Under the pieces are notes generated by a model. That model ran no database searches and was not told the origin of the DNA. It was given only the letters and a program-made list of their open reading frames with translations. 44,198 bases of DNA. It comes from CAZDOD01 sp964506935. Lineage in GTDB: Bacteria > Desulfobacterota > Zymogenia > Zymogenales > Zymogenaceae. Both the position numbers and the translations under genes were made by a program. This document shows, in pieces, positions 8,613 to 17,294 of this stretch (its first letter is position 1; each line of letters opens with the position of its first letter). The stretch lies in assembly GCA_964506935.1 (NCBI GenBank), contig CAZDOD010000002.1, positions 1-44,198 of the forward strand, written 5' to 3'.

Positions 8613-9478
8613 GTATGGCCAACGACAGGAAAGACCTACCTGAGAACGCAAAAGAAAATAGTGGGCGGTCTAACAAGAAGAGGCCGAATGCCCTTAAGAC
8701 ATCCGGCGCTTTTCTTGAGGTCTCAAATATAGAAACCCTTTACGATAAGATAACGGCACTTAAGGGAGTGTCGATTACTGTCAGAGAGGGAGATATCGTC
8801 ACGATCCTCGGGGCAAACGGGGCCGGAAAGACGACCGTCTTAAAGACCATAATAGGGCTTTTGGATGACCAGCCTGAAAAGGGAAAGATAGTATTCAAGG
8901 GGAAGAACATAGAGCGTAAAAAGGCCGATTATGTCGTATCTCTTGGGATATCCTATGTCCCTGAGGGGCGGGAGGTGTTTCCGGAGCTCACGGTTAAAGA
9001 GAACCTGAAGATGGGTTCCTACATCAGGAACGACAAAGAGGAAATAGCAAAAGACTATGATAGGGTAATAAGATATTTTCCGATTCTTGAGGAGCGGGCG
9101 AAACAGCTGGCGGGGACGCTGTCCGGGGGTGAGCAGCAGATGCTGGCGATAGCAAGGGGGCTCATGTCCCGTCCCAAACTCCTCATGCTTGATGAACCTT
9201 CGCTCGGACTTGCCCCTATCCTTGTAAGAGAGATATTTGATATCATAAAGACGATAAACGAGGAGGGGACGACGATCCTCCTCGTCGAACAAAACGCAAA
9301 CATGGCGCTTAAGATCGCCGATTTCGGATACGTCCTAGAGACAGGTAGGATAGTCCTCTCCGATAGTTCGGAAAATCTCATGGAGAATGAGGACGTTAAG
9401 GAGTTTTATCTGGGTGTGGCAAAAGAGGAATCGGTAAAGGGTTACAAACGATATAAGAGGAAAAAGCGCTGGAGATAA
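8609..9478 (+). CDS. livF: ABC transporter ATPase LivF, N-terminally extended
   Basis: Second ATPase of the importer, 289 aa against about 235 for typical LivF. The extra residues are about 34 at the N-terminus, polar and rich in Lys and Asn, and a basic tail (KRYKRKKRWR). Walker A is GANGAGKTT (68-76), the signature is LSGGEQQ, Walker B is LLMLDEPSLGL, and the switch position carries Gln (LLVEQNAN), as is normal for LivF. A TTG start at 8609 overlaps the livG stop and lies 7 nt after GGAGAGGAGG; an in-frame ATG at 8615 is the alternative. Confidence 0.92.
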   Translation: MSMANDRKDLPENAKENSGRSNKKRPNALKTSGAFLEVSNIETLYDKITALKGVSITVREGDIVTILGANGAGKTTVLKTIIGLLDDQPEKGKIVFKGKNIERKKADYVVSLGISYVPEGREVFPELTVKENLKMGSYIRNDKEEIAKDYDRVIRYFPILEERAKQLAGTLSGGEQQMLAIARGLMSRPKLLMLDEPSLGLAPILVREIFDIIKTINEEGTTILLVEQNANMALKIADFGYVLETGRIVLSDSSENLMENEDVKEFYLGVAKEESVKGYKRYKRKKRWR

Positions 9479-9519
9479 TAAAATAGTCGGAGACGCATAA
9501 TAATTATAGTTCGGAGGTT

Positions 9520-11343
9520 ATGGATTTGGCAGATCTGGCAAAGATAGCAAAAACAGATATAGTGCCGGGGCTCCTCTTCTCCCAGGCCGAGAAGTATGGA
9601 GACAGGGTGGCCATGAGGAAGAAAGAATATGGCATCTGGCACGACATCTCCTGGAGGGAATATGCCGAAAAAACGATGGAGGTCGGATACGGTCTCTTAG
9701 CCCTCGGACACAAAAAGGGTGAGCGTGTTGCCTTGATCAGTGAAAACCGCCCGGAGTTCCTCTTTATCGATATGGGGATACAGGCCGCGGGTGGAGTTAC
9801 GACCGCCATCTACACTACCAACGCCGCCGCCGAGGTGCACTACATCTTGGATCACTCGGAGTCCCGCTTCTACTTTGTTGAAGACGAGGAGCAACTCGAC
9901 AAGGCCCTCGAGGTGAAAGACAGACTGCCGATCCTAGAAAAGATAATCGTCATCGACATGGAGGGTCTGAGGGATTTCAAAGACCCAATGGTAGTAAGTT
10001 TCGATGACTTTTTGGTCATGAGTGGGGAATATAAAAGGGAAAATCCTGATGCCTTTTCACAGAGGCTCAACTCCGTAGATCCCAAAGATACGGCACTGAT
10101 AGTCTATACCTCCGGAACTACCGGCCCACCCAAGGGGGCGATGTTAACCCACTATAATATACTGTGGACCACGGATTCTTTGGGCAAGACCAACCCGATA
10201 TTCGAGACCGACGAGATACTCTCATATCTCCCGCTATCGCACATCGCTGAGAGGGTTATGACGGTTTTTAACGGCATCTACTTCGGTTACACCGCAAACT
10301 TCATCGAGAACCTCGATACCATCACAGACAACATGAGGGAGGTCTCCCCTACCGTCGTCTTCGGCGTCCCCAGGATATGGGAGAGGTATCATTCGGCCAT
10401 AATCCTGAATATGGAAGAGGCCACCTGGTTCAAGAGGATGGTTTTTAAGATCGCTCAGGCCGTGGGCAGGAGATATGTCAAGGCCAAATTTTCAGCCGGG
10501 GGGATTCCCCTCTTTTTAAAGCTTCAGTATGCCCTGTGTTACTTCGTAGTTTTTCGAAAGCTCAAGGAACGCCTCGGGATGGATCGAGCCCGCTTTGTAA
10601 TAAGCGGGGCGGCCCCTATCTCTCATGTAGTTTTAGAGTTTTTCCACTCAATCGGCGTGCCTATTCGTGAAGTCTATGGCCAGACGGAGGACTCCGGCCC
10701 GGCCACGATACATCAGGAAAAGATAAAGCTCGGGACGGTGGGTCAACCGCTCCCCGGCGTCGAGGTCAAGATCGCCCCCGATGGGGAGATCCTCGTAAAG
10801 GGTGGAAACGTCTTTAAGGGCTACTTCAAAAACGAAGAGGCAACACAAGAAACGCTCGTAGACGGCTGGTTATACACGGGAGACGTCGGGGTGTTGGATG
10901 AGGAGGGCTTCCTCAAGATCACCGACAGGAAAAAAGACATCCTGATCACTTCGGGCGGCAAAAATGTCGCACCGCAGTTTATTGAGAATAAACTCAAAAC
11001 ATCCCCGTTTATAAATGACGCCGTGGTTATCGGAGAGGCGAGGAAGTATCTCACCGCCTTGATCCTCATCGACGAGGAGAACGTTACGAAATACGCCCAG
11101 GACAATCGCATTCCCTTCACGACATATGCGAATCTTTCCAGGAATCCCGAGATAAGAAAACTCATCAATGGTGAGGTCGAAAAGGTCAACAGCGAATTAG
11201 CCAGAGTGGAGACGATAAAAAAATTCACAATCCTCGACAAACGTCTTGACCAGGAAGACGGGGAGCTTACCCCCACCATGAAAGTCAAGCGGAAGCAAAT
11301 CAGCGAAATGTATAAAGACATTATCGAGGGGATGTACTCCTGA
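9520..11343 (+). CDS. long-chain fatty acid-type acyl-CoA ligase (AMP-forming)
   Basis: ATP-dependent activation of a carboxylic acid to its CoA thioester through an acyl-adenylate. Length is 607 aa. The AMP-binding P-loop is YTSGTTGPPKG (196-206), YGQTEDSG is at 386-393, and the hinge and C-terminal motifs are YTGDVG and DRKKDILITSGGKNV. It groups by eye with the bacterial long-chain/FAA1-like ligases of about 600 aa. It follows livF by 41 nt on the same strand, so it is probably in the same transcript and may activate what the importer brings in. GGAGG lies only 2 nt before the ATG but 8 nt before an in-frame TTG at 9526, which may be the true start. Confidence 0.92.
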   Translation: MDLADLAKIAKTDIVPGLLFSQAEKYGDRVAMRKKEYGIWHDISWREYAEKTMEVGYGLLALGHKKGERVALISENRPEFLFIDMGIQAAGGVTTAIYTTNAAAEVHYILDHSESRFYFVEDEEQLDKALEVKDRLPILEKIIVIDMEGLRDFKDPMVVSFDDFLVMSGEYKRENPDAFSQRLNSVDPKDTALIVYTSGTTGPPKGAMLTHYNILWTTDSLGKTNPIFETDEILSYLPLSHIAERVMTVFNGIYFGYTANFIENLDTITDNMREVSPTVVFGVPRIWERYHSAIILNMEEATWFKRMVFKIAQAVGRRYVKAKFSAGGIPLFLKLQYALCYFVVFRKLKERLGMDRARFVISGAAPISHVVLEFFHSIGVPIREVYGQTEDSGPATIHQEKIKLGTVGQPLPGVEVKIAPDGEILVKGGNVFKGYFKNEEATQETLVDGWLYTGDVGVLDEEGFLKITDRKKDILITSGGKNVAPQFIENKLKTSPFINDAVVIGEARKYLTALILIDEENVTKYAQDNRIPFTTYANLSRNPEIRKLINGEVEKVNSELARVETIKKFTILDKRLDQEDGELTPTMKVKRKQISEMYKDIIEGMYS

Positions 11344-11482
11344 AATAATTCTTCTCGATAGTAGTGTGGAAAAGAGAATTTCACGTTATCAGGCTGTTCA
11401 CGGTAATCCCGTCTTTGATTCATAATGACATTTAGACAATACAAAAATCAAAAGATCACTGGCTCCGTTTATTCCCTTATTT

Positions 11483-12310
11483 TTGAAGGAAAGAGGTCTG
11501 TATAGTAGAGAGAAATTGTTGTCGGGAATAAAAGACCCCGAGGAATACGGTGTCCATCTGGGTCCTTACGATAACAGTCGCTTTAAATGGCGAACTCTTT
11601 TTGTATTCTGGCTGGGTTTACATTTCGTATGGGTTTTTGCGTTTCGGTTTCACGATTCCTCAAAGATCGGGATAATCGGGAAGGATCTCGAAGATGATTT
11701 GATTCAGAAAAAGAAGGGGATTATCTACTCATATTGGCACCGATACTCCCAATTCTATTTCTTCCACGTCAGACAAAAGAGACACATCATGATGATCAGT
11801 GCAAGGGAGGGGGGGGAGTTCGGCGCCCGCTGTATGGCGAAGATAGGCGTCATTGCGATCAGGGGGTCACCAAAAAAGATAAAGAGGGATGGGAGGGTTA
11901 TAGACAAAAAGGGAAAAGCCGCCCTTGAGGCGATGGTGAGGCTTGTCAGGGACGAGGGTTTCCACGCAGGCCTTACCGTTGATGGGTCAAAGGGACCTGC
12001 CTTCGTTGTGAAGATCGGGGCAATTAATCTTGCTGCTGAGACCGGCTCTCCGATAATCGTCCTGACCGCCGCCGCAAAACCCCACTTCAACCTGCCGAGC
12101 TGGGACAAGATGTGGATGCCGGCACCGTTTTCAAAGATTGTATACTTCTTCACGGGGCCCTTTTACGTTCCGAAAGATGCCGATAGAGAAAAGAAGGAAG
12201 AGATACGTCTCAAGATTGAACGGCATATGAGGGATATGGCAAAAAAGGCCGAGAACTATTTCAAAGACAAAAAGATAAGAAAAAAATTCCCCGAACCTTT
12301 GTGGTTATAG
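11483..12310 (+). CDS. DUF374/LPLAT-like acyltransferase, paralogue 1
   Basis: A 275-aa protein resembling DUF374 (lysophospholipid acyltransferase-like). Seen features are a hydrophobic N-terminal helix (LFVFWLGLHFVWVFAF), YSYWHRYSQF in the place of the usual H-x4-D/S region, GEFGARCMAKIGVIAIRGS, the family core HAGLTVDGSKGP, and FTGPFYVPKD. Such proteins are membrane-associated and are thought to move acyl chains in lipid A or phospholipid assembly. The start is uncertain: no early ATG exists and a TTG at 11483 is used here; alignment with the next gene supports a start near this point. Confidence 0.85.
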   Translation: MKERGLYSREKLLSGIKDPEEYGVHLGPYDNSRFKWRTLFVFWLGLHFVWVFAFRFHDSSKIGIIGKDLEDDLIQKKKGIIYSYWHRYSQFYFFHVRQKRHIMMISAREGGEFGARCMAKIGVIAIRGSPKKIKRDGRVIDKKGKAALEAMVRLVRDEGFHAGLTVDGSKGPAFVVKIGAINLAAETGSPIIVLTAAAKPHFNLPSWDKMWMPAPFSKIVYFFTGPFYVPKDADREKKEEIRLKIERHMRDMAKKAENYFKDKKIRKKFPEPLWL

Positions 12311-12430
12311 GATTTTCCCATCCAAAGCCATTATTCCAATACTGAGATTCTCCCAACCAAGTCATTATATTTATCTTAAGAAAATAACAACGAGAATGAC
12401 ACATTGTGTTTTTCTGTTGTCTGGAAACCA

Positions 12431-12459
12431 TTGTTTTTTTCTCAGAAAAATGATATTAT
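12431..12459 (+). promoter_or_regulatory. candidate promoter for second DUF374 gene
   Basis: TTGTTT (12431-12436) and TATTAT (12454-12459) with a 17-nt spacer. Transcription would begin about 12466, upstream of the hairpin at 12484-12508 and of the ATG at 12534. This would place a terminator in the leader. Confidence 0.4.
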
Positions 12460-12483
12460 ATAAACAAGTCTAACCTCAAAAGG

Positions 12484-12508
12484 AAAGCCCGTTGGAAACG
12501 GGCTTTTT
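12484..12508 (+). terminator. intrinsic terminator between DUF374 paralogues
   Basis: Ten pairs (12484-12493 with 12497-12506) around a 3-nt GGA loop end in five T. It lies 173 nt past the first paralogue and 25 nt before the second, so it could end the first transcript or act as an attenuator of the second. AAA before the stem also allows termination on the other strand. Confidence 0.85.
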
Positions 12509-12533
12509 AATGAAATCAAGTCGATTTTAAAAA

Positions 12534-13349
12534 ATGAGTAAAAATAACAGAGATTTCATGTGGGATATAAAGGGTCCCGATAGATATGATGTCCAATTCG
12601 GCCCCTATGATGACAGCCGTTTTAAGTTTTCCCGGCGCCTGATGTTCTGGCTTGGTGTACCATCCGCGGTTTTCATTTTTAAGAGTTTTTTTAAATTTTC
12701 GAGGGTGGGTATCATCGGGGGGGAGATCGAGGATAAATTAATTGGTCAAGATAAAGGTATTATTTACACCCACTGGCACAAATATGCGGCTTTTTACTTC
12801 ATGTACGCCCGTCATAAGAGACACGTCATTATGAGCAGTCATAAGGACAGCGGGGAGTTTGGGTCGAGGTGTATGGAGAAGGTCGGGATATTGACCGTCA
12901 GGGGTGCCACGACGAAGGTGAAAAGAGGGGGTGTACTAAAGGACAAAAAGGGTAAAGAGGCCCTGGCGGTGATGGCAAAGTTGATAAAAAACGAAAAATT
13001 TCATGCCGGACTTACCGTCGACGGACCGTCGGGGCCGGCGTTTAAACTCAAGAGGGGAGCGATAAGACTCGCCCGAGATACAGGGGCCCCCATACTCGCT
13101 ATGACCGTCGCTGCAAAGCCTCACTTCACTTTGCCGAGCTGGGACAGGATGATGCTTCCGGCGCCGTGGTCAAAGGTGATATATTTTTTGACAGGGCCAT
13201 ATTATGTCCCGAAAGATACAGGTGATAAAAAGATTGAAGAGATACGAGAGACTTTGGAGAAGGAAATGAGAGATGTAGAGGATAGGGTCCGACTCTACTG
13301 GGACAATGAAGAGATCAGGCGTGAATTCGGCGAGCCGGCCCGGATTTAA
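12534..13349 (+). CDS. DUF374/LPLAT-like acyltransferase, paralogue 2
   Basis: A 271-aa paralogue of the preceding gene, alike from end to end: PDRYDVQFGPYDDSRF against PEEYGVHLGPYDNSRF, and the shared cores AGLTVDG and LTGPYYVPKD against FTGPFYVPKD. Here the usual acyltransferase-like segment is YTHWHKYAAF. Divergence is spread evenly, so the duplication is old and both copies look maintained. A hydrophobic helix (about 35-52) suggests membrane attachment. It has its own ATG and probably its own promoter (12431-12459). The role is likely in envelope lipid acylation, inferred from family. Confidence 0.88.
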   Translation: MSKNNRDFMWDIKGPDRYDVQFGPYDDSRFKFSRRLMFWLGVPSAVFIFKSFFKFSRVGIIGGEIEDKLIGQDKGIIYTHWHKYAAFYFMYARHKRHVIMSSHKDSGEFGSRCMEKVGILTVRGATTKVKRGGVLKDKKGKEALAVMAKLIKNEKFHAGLTVDGPSGPAFKLKRGAIRLARDTGAPILAMTVAAKPHFTLPSWDRMMLPAPWSKVIYFLTGPYYVPKDTGDKKIEEIRETLEKEMRDVEDRVRLYWDNEEIRREFGEPARI

Positions 13350-13758
13350 TTAAGCCCCTCTTATTTTTTTGGTTTTTTTATGTCCAATTGATCCTTAACA
13401 GAGTGGAAAGGAGTCATCCCGATTAAATTTTCAAATAATCTCCCAATTACAGACCGCAAGACCTTCTCATGACATTTTGCTTGACATCAAGGCCTCACTT
13501 TTCTATATTCTACATAAAGAAAAAAAAGAAGATAATATCTGACGGCGCATCATAGTCTAAAAGTGGGTTCTTATCGCTTCGATGTTGATGTCTAAATTTT
13601 TTAAAACAGGGGGGGAGGGGGAATATTTTGCCCTATTTTTCAAGACTGTTGATGCTATTTGAAGATATATTCAACTTTTTTAACCATCCCCGCTTTTTGC
13701 CCCTTGATGGATGAGGGGGACCTCCTTGTAAATTGAAATAATTTGAGAGGTTGATTTT
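13350..13758. other. intergenic region with promoter and long leader
   Basis: A 409-nt gap between the DUF374 pair and the SDR gene. It holds a near-consensus promoter (13481-13509), which gives a leader of about 240 nt. The leader contains a G run near 13610 and a small hairpin (CCCCT/AGGGG, about 13698-13716) near the ribosome binding site. I recognise no riboswitch and no ORF. Confidence 0.5.
13481..13509 (+). promoter_or_regulatory. sigma70-type promoter, long leader
   Basis: A perfect TTGACA (13481-13486) and TATATT (13504-13509) with a 17-nt spacer. The start site would be near 13516, about 240 nt before the SDR gene at 13759. It likely drives the SDR, alcohol dehydrogenase and saccharopine dehydrogenase-like genes. 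Confidence 0.6.
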
Positions 13759-14766
13759 ATGAAAGTTCTTATTACGGGTGCGACCGGTTTCATAGGTTCC
13801 CACATTGTGAAGTCCCTGATCGCAAAGGGGCACAAGGTTCGTGCTCTAGTAAGAAAGTCAAGCGATACATCCGGCATAAAAGGGCCGGGCGTGGATCTCG
13901 CCCTTGGGGATATAACCGATCCTGAAAGCCTTGCGGCCGCAGTTCTGGGGATGGACGCTGTTATCCATCTCGCGGCGATGGTGAGCGACTTCGGGCCTTA
14001 CAAAGACTTTATCGCCCTTAACATAGACGGCGTAAAAAATATCCTAAATGCCGCAAAAGATGAGGGTGTTTCGAAGTTCGTCCATTTTTCCACCAACGAC
14101 GTTTTGGGTATACACAAAGGGGGCGTATTGGTCGACGATACGTTCCCCTATAAGAAAACCGGCTATCCATACCCCGATACCAAGATCGAGGGGGAGAAGA
14201 TCGCATTCGAATACCACAAAAAATACGGACTCCCGGTCTCGGTGATCCGTCCCTCGTGGGTCTATGGCCCGGGCGACAAAACGTTCATCCCTGAGGTCGT
14301 CGACGCCATGAGAACCGGCATGATGATATACTTCGGCGACAAGAGAAACACGATCAGCTTAAATTACATCGACAACCTCACGGACGCGGTTCTCCTCCTC
14401 CTCGAGCGGCCCGAGGCCGTGGGGGAGGCGTTTATATCAAATGATGACCACCCGGTCACGTGGGAGTGGCTTGTCAAGAAGCTCGCCGACGGGTTGGACC
14501 TCAAGCTCCCGAAGATCACGCTCCCGTTTAATCTGGCAATGGGGCTTGCAAGAATTGTTGAATTCATCTTTAAACTTTTAAAGATTAAGTCGAGGCCTCC
14601 CCTCACAACCTATGCCATCGATATCTGCGGCTCCAACATGGTATATTCGGCAAGGAAGATGAAAGAGGTTTTGGGTTACAAGCCGCGGGTGCTTCCCGAG
14701 GAGGGGATGAAACGGACTATTGAGTGGCTCCTGGGAGAAGACCTGACAAAGATAAAAACCAAATAG
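13759..14766 (+). CDS. NAD-dependent epimerase/dehydratase (extended SDR)
   Basis: A 335-aa cytoplasmic oxidoreductase. The Rossmann nucleotide motif GATGFIG is at 7-13, the acidic DITD near residue 51, the catalytic Ser/Thr region is FSTNDVLG, and the catalytic pair is Y138-x3-K142 (YPDTK). The sequence leans towards the 3-beta-hydroxysteroid dehydrogenase/isomerase-like and dihydroflavonol reductase-like branch rather than the sugar epimerases, for example IRPSWVYGPGD and ISLNYIDNLTDAVLLLLE. Two further oxidoreductases follow on the same strand. The substrate is unknown; a lipid or polyol intermediate would fit the neighbours. Confidence 0.9.
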   Translation: MKVLITGATGFIGSHIVKSLIAKGHKVRALVRKSSDTSGIKGPGVDLALGDITDPESLAAAVLGMDAVIHLAAMVSDFGPYKDFIALNIDGVKNILNAAKDEGVSKFVHFSTNDVLGIHKGGVLVDDTFPYKKTGYPYPDTKIEGEKIAFEYHKKYGLPVSVIRPSWVYGPGDKTFIPEVVDAMRTGMMIYFGDKRNTISLNYIDNLTDAVLLLLERPEAVGEAFISNDDHPVTWEWLVKKLADGLDLKLPKITLPFNLAMGLARIVEFIFKLLKIKSRPPLTTYAIDICGSNMVYSARKMKEVLGYKPRVLPEEGMKRTIEWLLGEDLTKIKTK

Positions 14767-14774
14767 GATATGTT

Positions 14775-15995
14775 ATGAAGGCGGTGATCTATGATTTTTC
14801 GATTCTCCGCTATCTGACATTAACGGCGGCGGGGATGATTACCAAAAGGGTCTTTTGGAGCCCCCTTTCGCCTGTGAGGCTCTCGGATGTCACCGAGCCG
14901 AAACTCCCCAACGAGGATTGGGTGCTGATAAAGACGGTTCTCTCCGGCATATGCGCTTCGGACATGAGCGCCATCATGATGAAGGACAGCCCCACCCTAA
15001 CACCGTTTGCCTCTTTCCCCTTCATCCCGGGGCACGAGAACGTCGGCACGATAGCCGAGGTCGGGTCGGGAGTTGAGGGATTTTCAGAAGGAGATCGAGT
15101 TGCTGTAAATCCAGCCCTTTCGTGTGAGGCGAGGGGGATGGAAAAGGTTTGTGCCTCCTGCAGGAGGGGAGAGACCTCCGTGTGCGAGATGGCGGCGGAG
15201 GGGAAGACGGCCGTGGGTGTAAGCACCGGCTACTCAAAAGAGACCGGAGGGGGCTGGAGCCCTTATTTTCTCGCCCACAAATCCCAACTCTTTGGGCTGG
15301 GCGGGATAAGCGACGAGGAGGGAGTCATGATCGACGCCTTCTCATCGGCACTCCATCCCGTCATGAGAAATTTCCCGAAAGACGATGAGGCCGTGCTTAT
15401 CATCGGAACGGGCCCGATAGGGTTGTCTGTGATAAATTCGATAAGGGCGCTGGGGGGAAAAGCAAGGATAATCGTCGTCGAGAGGTCGGAGTTCAATGGG
15501 GAGCTGGCAAAGGAGGCGGGATGCGATACGGTCGTCTATCCCGAAAAGGGGGGTAGATCAATATACGACGAGATCGCGGGTCTTACGGGGGCGATAGCGT
15601 ATAAGCCGATCATGGGGGATAAGATCCTTATTGGAGGGGTCGACAGGGTCTTCGATACAGTCGGGCATTCCGCTACGATAAACATGTCGCTACGAATGCT
15701 GAAGAACGATGCGACCTATGTCCTCATCGGGCTTTCCGCAGACGAGAAGTTGGATCTGACCCCCCTGTGGTTTAAGGAGCTAAAGATGGTGGGGACGCTC
15801 GGCTACGGCATGGAGGAATACGCCGGAAGTAGCGTCCACACCTGGGGCGTGGCGGTGGATCTCATAAGAAAGAAAAAAATCGACCTCAAGAAATACGTCA
15901 CCCACAAATTCCCCCTCGAAGATTACAAAGAAGCGATAAAGGTCAATATCTTTAAGGAGAGGTATCGTGCCATAAAGACGGCCTTCGTGTTTTAA
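14775..15995 (+). CDS. zinc-dependent alcohol dehydrogenase
   Basis: A 406-aa medium-chain dehydrogenase. Catalytic zinc ligands are C60 (GICASD) and H87-E88 (PGHENVG). The structural-zinc lobe is C117, C126, C129 and C137, with unusually wide spacing between the first two cysteines. The NAD(P) motif is IIGTGPIGLSV. I chose the ATG at 14775, 8 nt past the SDR stop; the frame is open 51 nt further up but that would overlap the SDR gene. About 20 extra residues (LRYLTLTAAGMITKRVFWSP) near the N-terminus are unusual. The substrate is unknown; probably one transcript with the SDR gene. Confidence 0.9.
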   Translation: MKAVIYDFSILRYLTLTAAGMITKRVFWSPLSPVRLSDVTEPKLPNEDWVLIKTVLSGICASDMSAIMMKDSPTLTPFASFPFIPGHENVGTIAEVGSGVEGFSEGDRVAVNPALSCEARGMEKVCASCRRGETSVCEMAAEGKTAVGVSTGYSKETGGGWSPYFLAHKSQLFGLGGISDEEGVMIDAFSSALHPVMRNFPKDDEAVLIIGTGPIGLSVINSIRALGGKARIIVVERSEFNGELAKEAGCDTVVYPEKGGRSIYDEIAGLTGAIAYKPIMGDKILIGGVDRVFDTVGHSATINMSLRMLKNDATYVLIGLSADEKLDLTPLWFKELKMVGTLGYGMEEYAGSSVHTWGVAVDLIRKKKIDLKKYVTHKFPLEDYKEAIKVNIFKERYRAIKTAFVF

Positions 15996-16050
15996 TATAC
16001 GAGACAAGATATTCTGTAGACGATACGGTATTTTTATGGAGGCATAAATC

Positions 16051-17151
16051 ATGAAGATTCTCTTTTTGGGCGGAGCGGGGGACATGGCGACCACCATGCT
16101 CGAGTTGATGAAAAAGGAGGACGGGGTCAAAGAGGTCACCATCTGTGACCTTGACGGAGATAAGGCATCCAGCAAAGCAAAAGAATACGGAAAGAAGTTC
16201 AAGTCGAAAAAGCTCGATGTGACAGATAGAGCGAGTCTTGTTGACGCCATGAAGGGAAACGATATTGTAGTAAGCTATGTCGGCCCATTTTACCGGTTTG
16301 AGAGGCCGGTGGCGGATGCCGCCATAGATGCCGGTGTCCATTACATCTCCATCGCGGATGATTATGATGCATACCTCGATGTAGAGAAATTGGAGCCGAA
16401 GGCCAAGAAGAAGGGGATAAAGATCATGACCGGTTTCGGCAATTCACCCGGTCTGACCCAGATATTGGCGAAAAAGGGATATTTATATTTCGATAAGCCG
16501 GAGGGTATATCGGTGAACTGGGCTGCGGGTTCAAACGAGCCGGTTGGCCCTGCGAACATCCTCCACCTCTTTCACCTACTTTCGGGAAAGACGCTTCAGT
16601 GGAGGAACGGCCACGAGGAATATGTCCCGTGCGGCAAGGGTAAGAAGATGGTTGAATTTCCGCCCCCAATCGGGAAGCTCCCGGTCTTTTACACCGGCCA
16701 CGCAGAGTCTGTGAGCCTCCCGAGAAATCTGCCGGGCCTGAAATACGTCAGCGTCCACGGGGGCGTCTCGCCGGTATTCGATGTGATGACGGTTAGATTT
16801 CTGGCGAATCTCGGCCTGACCAAGACCCATAGGCGCCGTAAAATCCTTTTTGCCACCGTAAAGCCGATACTCCCCCTGTTTCAGAGCAAGAAGGCGCCGG
16901 ATAAATCGGTCGGAAGGATCGAAGTCTGGGGGAAATACAAGGGAAAAGAAAAGGTCGTCTACTATACGTATATGGGACACATCGCCTTTATTACCTCGGC
17001 CCCTTGTCTCCAGACCGCAGTATGGCTCCACAAGGGTAAATTTGACAAACTTCCCGGCGGCGTCTATGCCCCGGAGCGTCTCATAAAGGACCCGGAGCCG
17101 TTCCTTTCGGAGCTTAGGAAGCGGGGCGTTGTGATGGAGTACTTTGAGTGA
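16051..17151 (+). CDS. saccharopine dehydrogenase-like oxidoreductase
   Basis: A 366-aa protein with an N-terminal NAD(P)-binding Rossmann domain (FLGGAGDMATTML, glycines at 7, 8, 10) and the saccharopine dehydrogenase-like order: VTICDLDGDK, then YVGPFYRFERPVADAAIDAG and the GFGNSPGLT segment. Members of this family act on amino-acid or carboxynorspermidine substrates, or reduce membrane lipids in the case of trans-acting enoyl reductases. The Cys that some lysine enzymes carry is not obvious. GGAGG lies about 9 nt before the ATG. The gap to the upstream alcohol dehydrogenase is 55 nt, so co-transcription is likely. The substrate is unknown. Confidence 0.88.
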   Translation: MKILFLGGAGDMATTMLELMKKEDGVKEVTICDLDGDKASSKAKEYGKKFKSKKLDVTDRASLVDAMKGNDIVVSYVGPFYRFERPVADAAIDAGVHYISIADDYDAYLDVEKLEPKAKKKGIKIMTGFGNSPGLTQILAKKGYLYFDKPEGISVNWAAGSNEPVGPANILHLFHLLSGKTLQWRNGHEEYVPCGKGKKMVEFPPPIGKLPVFYTGHAESVSLPRNLPGLKYVSVHGGVSPVFDVMTVRFLANLGLTKTHRRRKILFATVKPILPLFQSKKAPDKSVGRIEVWGKYKGKEKVVYYTYMGHIAFITSAPCLQTAVWLHKGKFDKLPGGVYAPERLIKDPEPFLSELRKRGVVMEYFE

Positions 17152-17212
17152 GAATTGATGAATAAAAGAGGAAAACGCCCATTTTTTGGGCTTGGGAAAG
17201 ATAAAAAAACAC

Positions 17213-17241
17213 TTGTAATTTTTTGGTTTTAAGTCTATATA
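17213..17241 (+). promoter_or_regulatory. candidate promoter of pseudo-CheB/ParA cassette
   Basis: TTGTAA (17213-17218) and TATATA (17236-17241) with a 17-nt spacer, 53 nt before the ATG at 17295. It suggests that the cassette is transcribed on its own. Confidence 0.45.
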
Positions 17242-17294
17242 TAAACATATAGATTTCGTATAGAGGTTTTTCAAGATCGGATTTTAGAATACAG

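Noticed and set aside
14724..14774. Upstream extension of the alcohol dehydrogenase
   Set aside because: The 17 extra codons overlap the SDR gene and do not look like family sequence; the ATG at 14775 is better placed.
17177..17191. GCCCA/TGGGC hairpin after the saccharopine dehydrogenase-like gene as a terminator
   Set aside because: The stem is five pairs and no U tract follows.
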